Origin: Treponema denticola
Lineage (GTDB): Bacteria; Spirochaetota; Spirochaetia; Treponematales; Treponemataceae
Length of the DNA stretch: 64,000 bases
Reading direction: 5' to 3'
NCBI RefSeq assembly: GCF_024400535.1
Contig: NZ_CP038800.1
Location: forward strand, 1,984,001-2,048,000
Position numbers and translations under genes: made by a program. The notes under the pieces are model-generated. The model saw nothing but the letters and a program-made list of their open reading frames with translations, was not told the origin of the DNA and ran no database searches. Shown here piece after piece: positions 15,233 through 22,282 of this stretch (position 1 is its first letter; the number at the start of each line of letters is the position of its first letter).

Positions 15233-16675
15233 TTAGGGCCGGCAAGCCAAGCGGAAACCAAGATTGTAGTACCTGCCGTCAGGACTGTAGTAGTACCGTA
15301 CGCCTACAGAGCAGAAGTCCGCGTCGTAGTACCAGCTGCCGCCGCGTAGAACACGGTAAGAGCCAGACGCGGCACCTTGAGGATCGGTAACAATACCGCC
15401 TTGCTCATAAGCAGCATCGTTTGCTGTAGGATTATTATTCCACCAATCAAAACACCATTCCCAGACATTCCCGCTCATATCGTGTAAACCAAGTGCATTC
15501 GCCCGCTTTTTTCCTACCGGATGGGTTTTATTGTCTGAATTAGCACGATACCATGCAACGGCTTTTGTCTCATCCGCATTATTCCAGTCAGCTTTAGCTC
15601 CGCTTGCACTGTTTAGTTTGGTCAGCCATACATCGCCGTACTTTTCAGCATTTGTTGTATCGCTTCCCTGCCAACGGGCCGCATATTCCCACTCGGCTTC
15701 GGTAGGAAGCCTAAAGCCTTTTTTACTCTTGTCAAAATATGCTGCATCGCAAGCCGTTCCATCCCTTGCATTCTTTAATACTGCCGGGTCGTTTGCACTC
15801 TTTCGGTATACACATTCATCTGCTGAACTGTTTATCATCTCCGTATACGCATTACACCATACTATACAGTCCCGCCAGCTTACCATTGTTACAGGATGAT
15901 TTTTGTTTGCTGTAGGAGGCTTGCCTATGTTTGCATAATTAGGATAACCACCTCCGCCGCCTGTGCCGTCCCAACCTTCAAGCCCTTTGTTTGCAAAGGT
16001 GTAGCCCTGACTTTCTGCCCACATACGCACTTGATACCATAACTCGTATGTTACCTCTGTCTTGCCTAGCTTGTAGGGGCTTAATTTTACCTTACGGCCG
16101 TCAATAAATACGCCTTTCCACCGAGGTCCATTTTCGGGTAAGGCGTAGTCAGGGGCAACGCCTTCAATACCGTTTGCAGGAGGGGTTATTTTTACAAAGC
16201 CGTCGCCTGTGTCTTCAAAAGAGCCTACATCGGGCGGCGTGTTCTCAAAGCTCACCTTCACGTCAACCGCTTTTGTTACGGTATGGGTATAGGAATTCTC
16301 CGCGTTGCTTATAACGGTGCCGTCTACTTTCCACTCTTTTACCTCATAGCCTGCATCCGGCTCTGCGGTAAAGACAACAGACTTGCCCTTTTCGACTTCA
16401 TTGCCCGAATTGATTTCGCTGCCGTCAACTGTAGCTTTAAGCGTGCCGTTTGCACCGTCCACGCCGAAGGTAAGGGTGTATTTGGGAAGCTGAGGCTCCG
16501 GAACCTCCGGGTTTTCAGGGACTGCCGGTTCCTGAGGATTGGGTAGCTGCGGTTTTTCAGGTACGGAACTTGCATTCCCCGAATTTTTATCCAGCATGTT
16601 CTTAAAAAACGGATTTTTACAAGCCGAAACCGATACCAAAAGTATCGCCAAAAATAAAACAAAATTTTTTTTCAT
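15233..16675 (-). CDS. FGE/SUMF1-fold (C-type lectin-like) lipoprotein, probable DGR variable protein (TvpA-like)
   Basis: 480 residues. A lipobox VSAC gives Cys19, a Pro/Glu-rich linker spans about 37-64, and a divergent beta-repeat domain spans 66-145 (GYEVKEWKVDG). The FGE-sulfatase domain fills about 180-480 with FRLPTEAEWEYAARWQ and LGLHDMSGNVWEWCFDWW. The end (RGGSWYYDADFC, then VRYYYSPDGRYYNLGFR) has aromatic/Asp residues at positions that are Asn (AAC) in templates of Treponema DGRs. Codons there are TAC, GAC, TTC, AGT, as expected from adenine-directed mutation of AAC/AAT. T. denticola TvpA is a lipoprotein of this fold diversified by a DGR. No reverse transcriptase lies in the window, so it would be a remote target. 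Its ATG overlaps the stop of the beta-barrel gene. Confidence 0.8.
   Translation of the reverse strand: MKKNFVLFLAILLVSVSACKNPFFKNMLDKNSGNASSVPEKPQLPNPQEPAVPENPEVPEPQLPKYTLTFGVDGANGTLKATVDGSEINSGNEVEKGKSVVFTAEPDAGYEVKEWKVDGTVISNAENSYTHTVTKAVDVKVSFENTPPDVGSFEDTGDGFVKITPPANGIEGVAPDYALPENGPRWKGVFIDGRKVKLSPYKLGKTEVTYELWYQVRMWAESQGYTFANKGLEGWDGTGGGGGYPNYANIGKPPTANKNHPVTMVSWRDCIVWCNAYTEMINSSADECVYRKSANDPAVLKNARDGTACDAAYFDKSKKGFRLPTEAEWEYAARWQGSDTTNAEKYGDVWLTKLNSASGAKADWNNADETKAVAWYRANSDNKTHPVGKKRANALGLHDMSGNVWEWCFDWWNNNPTANDAAYEQGGIVTDPQGAASGSYRVLRGGSWYYDADFCSVGVRYYYSPDGRYYNLGFRLACRP
15250..15353 (-). other. Candidate DGR variable region (VR)
   Basis: Codons 442-475 of the lipoprotein. Likely variable codons are 449-451, 453-454, 461-464, 466-467 and 469-470. 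Nearly all are NAC, NNC or AGT, consistent with mutated AAC/AAT codons. Flanking invariant parts are GGSW on one side and LGFRLAC on the other, and the 3' end (CGCTTGGCTTGCCGGCCC) is GC-rich as in known initiation-of-homing sites. Confidence 0.6.
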
Positions 16676-17478
16676 ATTCTAAATCCTCCGCTGATTCCTA
16701 TTGCCCAGATTACGGGATAGCCGCCTCTTAGATAGGGTTCGATAAAAAAGTTGTTTATTGTAAATCGGTAACCGAATGCGGCTTCACCGAGGGCATACAT
16801 AAAAAGTTTTGAAGGCTCACTTTCTTTTAGGCCGAAAACGGCACCGCCTTCCAATTGGATAAAAAAGCCCGAATCCCGTTTTTTTATCTTTAAAAAATCA
16901 TAAAAGTTCCAACGGAATAAGAGAGCGGCATCAAAAATATGATGTTTTTTAAAGTCATTGGAATAAAGAGCCTTTGCTCCCAAGGATAGGTGCCCTATTT
17001 TGAGGTTTAAAGGAAGCATAAAAAGGGTGTAAAGCCCCGTGCCCATCGCATAACCGTCAGGCGAATTCATATTTGCCTCGGCTAAGAGTCCTAATGACCA
17101 GTTAAAAGTTTTTTTATCCCTATCGGCAAGGGAGATTCCCATTGAAGGTTTTTCAGGCTCGGGCGGTTTAGCCGAAACCTCACTCTCTTTTGCCGCAGAT
17201 ACTTTAGGCTCTTTTTTAGGTGCTTCCTTCCCAGGCGTTTTTGTAGGTACAGCCCTTTTAGGCTCTTCCTTTTTAAGTTCTTTTTTAGGTTCCGTATTTT
17301 CGCTCTCCTGTTTAGGCTTTTCAAGCTCGGCAGTTTCTATTTTAGAAAGCTCCGCCTGTGCTTTAGCAGGCTGTCCCAAAGGGAGTTTCAGTTTTTGATA
17401 AATCGCAAGTGTCCCCGCTCCTACCAGCCCCAAAAAAATGAGAATCAACACAACTATCTTCCAATGGCCTTTCTCCAT
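16672..17478 (-). CDS. Inner-membrane-anchored Pro/Lys/Glu linker plus outer-membrane beta-barrel-like protein
   Basis: 268 residues. One hydrophobic helix at about 9-27 (IVVLILIFLGLVGAGTLAI) is not followed by a clear cleavage site. A charged Lys/Glu/Pro linker spans about 40-125. The last 140 residues have alternating beta-strand patterns (FNWSLGLLAEANMNSP, FDAALLFRWNFYDF, FIQLEGGAVFG, PYLRGGYPVIWAIGISGGF) ending in a terminal aromatic/aliphatic strand. It resembles small OmpA- or OmpW-like barrels. The linker could span the periplasm. Its stop overlaps the start of the lipoprotein gene, so the two products are probably made together. Function is unknown. Confidence 0.6.
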   Translation of the reverse strand: MEKGHWKIVVLILIFLGLVGAGTLAIYQKLKLPLGQPAKAQAELSKIETAELEKPKQESENTEPKKELKKEEPKRAVPTKTPGKEAPKKEPKVSAAKESEVSAKPPEPEKPSMGISLADRDKKTFNWSLGLLAEANMNSPDGYAMGTGLYTLFMLPLNLKIGHLSLGAKALYSNDFKKHHIFDAALLFRWNFYDFLKIKKRDSGFFIQLEGGAVFGLKESEPSKLFMYALGEAAFGYRFTINNFFIEPYLRGGYPVIWAIGISGGFRI

Positions 17479-17485
17479 AATATCT

Positions 17486-17513
17486 ATTATAGCACATCAA
17501 TGAAAATTGTCAA
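17486..17513 (-). promoter_or_regulatory. Strong promoter for the barrel/lipoprotein operon, seven bases before the ATG
   Basis: On the minus strand TTGACA (17,508-17,513) and TATAAT (17,486-17,491) are 16 bases apart. Seven bases separate TATAAT from the ATG at 17,478 and no Shine-Dalgarno is present, again a leaderless-type layout. Confidence 0.7.
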
Positions 17514-17527
17514 ACCCAAAATTCGGC

Positions 17528-17543
17528 ATAATTTATAAATTAT
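17528..17543. repeat. Perfect AT palindrome at the end of glycosyltransferase gene 1
   Basis: ATAATTTATAAATTAT overlaps the stop codon of the gene ending at 17,533. It could form a weak hairpin at the end of the cassette transcript. Confidence 0.4.
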
Positions 17544-18543
17544 GAATTCCCCACCATTCTGCCAGCATCGCCCGAGCTTCTTCCTGTAACGAAGGAACTA
17601 CGCAGACTTCCAGCTGCTTGAGGTTATCGGCATAGTGAGCACGGCCTAAATCCCGTACTGCTTCGCGTATCTCGCTGCCGATAGCAGGGTGTTCATCCAA
17701 ATAAGAAAAAATAATGGTAAAAACCGAAGCGGCCGAGCACACTTTTTGCCATCCGGTAAGACCGGTGATTTGGCGGCGGGAAGTAAGGCCTGTATTGATA
17801 CGGTACTTGTACACGGTATCGGGTATGCCTAAGTATTTAGCGGCATATAAGGCTATAAAAAAATAGAGAAGCATATCTTCCGCCATCGTACAATAGGTAA
17901 ACGGAATTTCGCCATACGCTTTTTGAACAAGGGCTGTTTTAAAAAGCTTGCCGCATAAAAAACCGGCATAGAGATGCTCGATAAAAAAACCGCGGAGAAT
18001 CTCATCACCGGTAAGCGTTCCCTGATGTACATGCGCCGCTTTTCGTGCAAAGCCCGCAATGCGCGCTTCGGGTTCGTTCTCCGTACCGAATACGGCAATG
18101 CTGCCGTGCACAATATCCGCACCGGAGGCACAGGCGGCTTCGCACAAGATGCGGAGCGCCGCAGGCGGCAGCTCATCGTCGGGGTCGGCAAAAGCGAGAT
18201 ACTTCCCCGATGCCGCAGTAACCGCTGTCCGGCGCGCTTCAAGCGTACCGAGATTTTTTCCGTGTTCCAAAAACACGAGCGGCAGCCCCCGCTCCTTAAA
18301 CCGCTTTGTGTATGTTTTAACAATACTACGCAGTTCTTTTGTGCCGGGGCTTCCGTCGTTTACAATAATAGTTTCAAAAAGCGGCGCATCTTTTTGCACC
18401 AAAATACTATCTAAAAACCGCCCGATCAGCCCCTCTGTCCCGTACACGGGAACACAGAGGCTGACGAGCGGCTTATGCTGTGCAGTAAGCCGTAAGCGTG
18501 CTGCACAGCGTTCTTTAAAACTCATCCTACGATTTAGTTCCAC
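17533..18543 (-). CDS. Family 2 glycosyltransferase, cassette copy 1
   Basis: 336 residues of a GT-A fold: LVSLCVPVYGTEGLIGRFLD, then ETIIVNDGSPGTKE, a LEARRTAVTAASG acceptor-side loop and LAFADPDDELPP, the DxD-type metal and nucleotide-sugar site. The C-terminal half is helical with HLYAGFLCGKLF and FTYCTMAEDMLLYFF. It transfers a sugar from a nucleotide donor in the cytoplasm. Acceptor and sugar are unknown. The start (GTG 18,543 or ATG 18,525) overlaps or nearly abuts the end of the lipoprotein gene before it. This copy is markedly more GC-rich (about 60 % in a sampled 60-base line) and more diverged than copies 2 and 3. Confidence 0.8.
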   Translation of the reverse strand: MELNRRMSFKERCAARLRLTAQHKPLVSLCVPVYGTEGLIGRFLDSILVQKDAPLFETIIVNDGSPGTKELRSIVKTYTKRFKERGLPLVFLEHGKNLGTLEARRTAVTAASGKYLAFADPDDELPPAALRILCEAACASGADIVHGSIAVFGTENEPEARIAGFARKAAHVHQGTLTGDEILRGFFIEHLYAGFLCGKLFKTALVQKAYGEIPFTYCTMAEDMLLYFFIALYAAKYLGIPDTVYKYRINTGLTSRRQITGLTGWQKVCSAASVFTIIFSYLDEHPAIGSEIREAVRDLGRAHYADNLKQLEVCVVPSLQEEARAMLAEWWGIHNL

Positions 18544-21047
18544 TCAAAACCGGATTCTTGTAACGTCTTAGAAAAGCTGCCGCCCGAATTCCCTTCGCCT
18601 TGTAAACTGCCTTTCAAATCGTACTCCAATACCTTGTCGGCATTTTTACAGTAAGGCTGATCAGGGTGACTAGCCAGTCCCTCTTTACCCCATGCACCGT
18701 CCGAGGCGATGATGAACCTAATCCGCTCGGCTTCGTCGTATTTTACGGCAATAAAGCGATAAAAGCCGTAGCCGACTTCATTCCCTGCCGTACCTACAGG
18801 GTCCTTTTTGGCCAATTCGACGGCACTGCCGGAGAATCCATCTTTCGTACTGCCGATTTTATACAGCTTGCCGCTGTTTTTAAAGGTATCAGCTTTGTAA
18901 TTGAAACTAGTTTTTTTCATACCGTACTCTTCTTTTGAAGTGACGGCATACAACACACCGTCGAAAACCTGTAAGTCGTTAATAGCGCTCATAATTTTCG
19001 TATACGGGGGATAGGTAGGACCGCTAGGTTCGGTAGGAGTCGGTTGGAATGCCCCGACATCGATCGTTCCTTTATCGGCTCCGTCCTGCTTGTCATATTT
19101 CTTTACCGATAATGTATAACCGGCAGGAGATATGCTCATTGTCCTTGTGCCGACAAACAGCCCGTCCTTATTTGCAGCAAGCGCGGTAACGGAAGTATCA
19201 GACGCAATAAACGTCACATCATACCCCATAATCGGTGTCGCAGTACTGAACGGAGCGCCTAAAGACCAGCTCTTTTTTTGTATATGCCCGTTATGACCAT
19301 TCTTATATGCATAATACAGACTGTTCTGCCCATTGGAAATATCTACCGCAATCGCAGAAACAGTACTGGATGTTAAAACCGAGTCTACACCCGGCTTCTC
19401 ATATGAACCGTCTTCTTTCAGCTCAAAGCGTCTAACGTTGTAATTAGAATCTTTCCACAAAATATACAGATTTCCGTCCTGGTCGTAACAGAAAACATCG
19501 GTAGGCTGCACGGAGTCTTCAAAAAGCTTATTCGTCGCGGAAAATGCTTCCGTTCCGTCTGTGCTTATCCAATAGTTCATGGGGGAAAGAACCATGGCAG
19601 GGCTTTGCTTTTCCCACAGCAACATTTTCGTATTGGGCTTTTTGTATACGGAATGCTCGGCAAACCACGTCACGTTACCCGCATCGTAAAACGACATGCC
19701 GTTCGTTTTACGGTTGAATGCGGCGATGAGGTTTTGATTGCCAATAATCCGCCAATTTTCGTTTACATATTGAATATCAATACCGTCATCCGCAATGTAG
19801 ATATTATCTTCGTCGTAGCCGATAAAACCGACGGGATTGGAAAAATACTGTGCATTAAAGGCGATGGGGTCTCCGGTTGAAGCAGCAGGATTAAGCCCTA
19901 CCTTAGTTTTATCGGTAAACGTACTGCCGGAATATTTATAACATACGAGCTGACCAAGTGCGTATAGTTTTCCGTGATGCAATTCCTGCTCTTTAAGCAA
20001 GCAGTACACACCGTCCTCGTCGGCAAATAGTCCGGTACACTCAGTAAGATTATTGCCGAAGTCACTACCTGTGCGAAGTTTAGCCAACGGTTTTCTAGTT
20101 GCCTGCGATTCAAATTTTAAAAGCTTAGCACCGAAATGACTGGACGCATCTTCAAATTCAAACTTACAGGCAAACAAGGTATCATTATACACAGCAAACA
20201 GTACATCATCATATACCGCAACGGCACTGGAACTCGGCACTGGTGGCGACAGAGACGGGAAGTCATCGCTTTCAAAAGATTCAAACGAATGATCTTCTTT
20301 CTCCTTGAAGCAATAGACGGTATTCTCTTTAAACAAAAAGATATAGTTATCGTCCTGATCAATCGCTATATTATCAATATCGCTGATCCCATTAGGAAGC
20401 AAAGGAGACAGCTTAGCGGCAAGGGCAGCTTCAAATCCGGCATCCTCATTGCCGTCAACGCCGAAGCGTTTAAGATGAGTAGAAGAATCATCTTCATACA
20501 GTACATATATTCTGCCGATTTTGTCCCGTGCCGTTACCGGCTTTTTACCGACAATAATTCCATCGAGCAGTATTTTACCGTTTTGCGTACTTAAGGATAA
20601 GATATTGCTCCCTGAAGGATGTTTTCCCTTAATAGAGAACAACAGATTGACAACACCTTTCGACTTTTTAGACAGCTTTACATAAACCTTATTGGGTCCT
20701 GCCGTAACTGTATGCTCGGCATACCCCTTCCATTCTGCAAGATAACTGCTTAAAGTAACTATTATCTTTATCTTTTCGCCTACAGGAATAAGTTCAACCA
20801 GAGACTTAGATTCTTCGGCACCTAGTTCTCTTGTTATTGTATAGCCATTCTCTCTGATTATATTGATTTTCATAGGCGAAGACGAAAGATCGGGCAGCCC
20901 GTTGGAGGAGTCCAAGACTCTGGCTCCTTCGGGAAGGCTTCCGTCAAAGCTTAAAATAAGCTCGCCATATTCTTCTTTTAAAAATAAATTACAGGATGAC
21001 ACCATCAAAACAAGTATCATCAACATAAAAAATAACGTCTTCTTCAT
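18534..21047 (-). CDS. Large propeller-like lipoprotein, cassette copy 1
   Basis: About 837 residues from the ATG at 21,047, which has AGGAGG six bases upstream. The longer ORF adds 58 unlikely residues. It has a signal peptide with lipobox VSSC, then an Ig-like domain whose end is conserved in all three copies (EWKGYAEHTVTAGPNKVYVK here). The rest is a run of short beta-rich repeats with Asp/Asn-rich turns such as IDQDDNYIFLF, FADEDGVYCLL, IGYDEDNIYIADDG and CYDQDGNLYILW, which suggest a beta-propeller. No catalytic motif is visible. It is most likely surface exposed. The paired glycosyltransferase is directly downstream. Confidence 0.72.
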   Translation of the reverse strand: MKKTLFFMLMILVLMVSSCNLFLKEEYGELILSFDGSLPEGARVLDSSNGLPDLSSSPMKINIIRENGYTITRELGAEESKSLVELIPVGEKIKIIVTLSSYLAEWKGYAEHTVTAGPNKVYVKLSKKSKGVVNLLFSIKGKHPSGSNILSLSTQNGKILLDGIIVGKKPVTARDKIGRIYVLYEDDSSTHLKRFGVDGNEDAGFEAALAAKLSPLLPNGISDIDNIAIDQDDNYIFLFKENTVYCFKEKEDHSFESFESDDFPSLSPPVPSSSAVAVYDDVLFAVYNDTLFACKFEFEDASSHFGAKLLKFESQATRKPLAKLRTGSDFGNNLTECTGLFADEDGVYCLLKEQELHHGKLYALGQLVCYKYSGSTFTDKTKVGLNPAASTGDPIAFNAQYFSNPVGFIGYDEDNIYIADDGIDIQYVNENWRIIGNQNLIAAFNRKTNGMSFYDAGNVTWFAEHSVYKKPNTKMLLWEKQSPAMVLSPMNYWISTDGTEAFSATNKLFEDSVQPTDVFCYDQDGNLYILWKDSNYNVRRFELKEDGSYEKPGVDSVLTSSTVSAIAVDISNGQNSLYYAYKNGHNGHIQKKSWSLGAPFSTATPIMGYDVTFIASDTSVTALAANKDGLFVGTRTMSISPAGYTLSVKKYDKQDGADKGTIDVGAFQPTPTEPSGPTYPPYTKIMSAINDLQVFDGVLYAVTSKEEYGMKKTSFNYKADTFKNSGKLYKIGSTKDGFSGSAVELAKKDPVGTAGNEVGYGFYRFIAVKYDEAERIRFIIASDGAWGKEGLASHPDQPYCKNADKVLEYDLKGSLQGEGNSGGSFSKTLQESGFEWN

Positions 21048-21134
21048 AAAAAACCTCCTATAATAAAGGCGAAGGTCAAATGTTGGAAATGCCGAATGAT
21101 AAACGGCAAATTGTATTTCATACTTCGTTCTTTC

Positions 21135-21163
21135 ATTATACATCAAAAAAACTAAAATACCAA
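21135..21163 (-). promoter_or_regulatory. Cassette promoter, copy 1
   Basis: Minus strand TTGGTA (21,158-21,163), 17 bases, TATAAT (21,135-21,140) with an extended TG. The same promoter occurs before copies 2 and 3, within a repeated block of about 130 bases. Confidence 0.65.
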
Positions 21164-21217
21164 GCAAAATTAAGAAAAAATTGGGAAATTTTGAGTTTAG
21201 CCGCAATTTATTTTGCA

Positions 21218-22282
21218 TCATTTATTTTTCATGCTTTTTTCCGCAGCGTTTACATACTCCTCGCCCCAGTAATTGCAGAGGATGGCGTAAGCTTCATCTC
21301 GGAGGGAGGGAATAACACGCTTTAAGTGGCGGAGGTTTTGAAGCAAGGCTGTTTTACAGCGGTTTTGCAGGGCTGCGGTCAGCTTTTCGGCATTGGGGGC
21401 GCTCAAGGGGTGTTCTTCAAGATACGAAAAGATTACGGCAAAGACCGAGGCTGCCGTGCAAGCCTTTTCCCAGCGGGCAAGGTCTTTTATTTCTTGGTTG
21501 GAGCTTATGCCCGTGCCTATATGATAGCTATACACGGTGTCTTCTATTCCGAAATAGGAGCGTGCATGGAGCAGGATAAAAAAGTAAATAAGCAGGTCTT
21601 CTCCCATTGTGCAAAAGGTGTGAGGTATATCTGCAAAAGCCGCCTTCACCGCCTCGGTACGGAAGAGCTTTGCCCATAAAAAACTTGATAGCTCTCTTTT
21701 TAGTAAAAAAGGATTTAAAAGTTCATCCCCTTCCAAAAGCCCGATATGAACCTTTTTTATCTTTTCGTCCATTTCGGCAAGGGGGGCTTCTTTGTAAAGC
21801 GGGGCTTCCTCATCGGGAAAGCCGGTCTTGCACTCCGCCCTACCGTGGATGATATCGGCAGCATCCGCAAGGGAACCATTGCCTGAGGCAAGCAGTCCAT
21901 TGTACAAATGCAAAAGAGCATCCGGCGGAAGGGTATCGTCGGAATCCGCAAAGCAGAGGTAGGTGCCGGAGGCGGCTTGTACGGCAGTGCGGCGGGCTTC
22001 AACCAGTCCGAGATTTTTGGAGTGTTCTAAGAGAATAAGGGGAATGCCGGCGGCTTTGAATTTCTTTTTATAGGGTTTAAGGATTGTAGGCAAGGAGCCG
22101 CCGGCGGGGCTGCCGTCGTTTACGATGATAACTTCAACCGGCAAGCCCCCCGCCTTTGTATCCGCCGGCAATGGCTCCTGCGCTAACACGCTATCCAGCA
22201 GCGCAGGAAGGGAGCTTTCCGTTCCGTAGACCGGAACGGAAAGACTGATAAGAGGCTTATTCCCAAGCAAAATAGGAATCAT
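21218..22282 (-). CDS. Family 2 glycosyltransferase, cassette copy 2
   Basis: About 354 residues from the ATG at 22,282 (a longer frame to 22,366 lies inside the lipoprotein gene). Motifs are the same as copy 3: LISLSVPVYGTESSLPALLD, VEVIIVNDGSPAGG, NLGLVEARRTAVQAASG and CFADSDDTLPPDALL. Later come LSSFLWAKLFRTEAV and HTFCTMGEDLLIYFF. Copies 2 and 3 are close to identical over their C-terminal 200 residues, so their duplication is recent. The start overlaps the lipoprotein gene by 26 bases. Substrate unknown. Confidence 0.82.
   Translation of the reverse strand: MIPILLGNKPLISLSVPVYGTESSLPALLDSVLAQEPLPADTKAGGLPVEVIIVNDGSPAGGSLPTILKPYKKKFKAAGIPLILLEHSKNLGLVEARRTAVQAASGTYLCFADSDDTLPPDALLHLYNGLLASGNGSLADAADIIHGRAECKTGFPDEEAPLYKEAPLAEMDEKIKKVHIGLLEGDELLNPFLLKRELSSFLWAKLFRTEAVKAAFADIPHTFCTMGEDLLIYFFILLHARSYFGIEDTVYSYHIGTGISSNQEIKDLARWEKACTAASVFAVIFSYLEEHPLSAPNAEKLTAALQNRCKTALLQNLRHLKRVIPSLRDEAYAILCNYWGEEYVNAAEKSMKNK

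Noticed and set aside
15006-15390. Plus-strand open frames opposite the end of the variable lipoprotein
   Set aside because: They are the opposite strand of a well supported coding region and GC-rich loop. No ribosome site.
21048-21221. 58-residue N-terminal extension of lipoprotein 1
   Set aside because: It would precede the lipoprotein signal and reads through the promoter. AGGAGG fits the ATG at 21,047.
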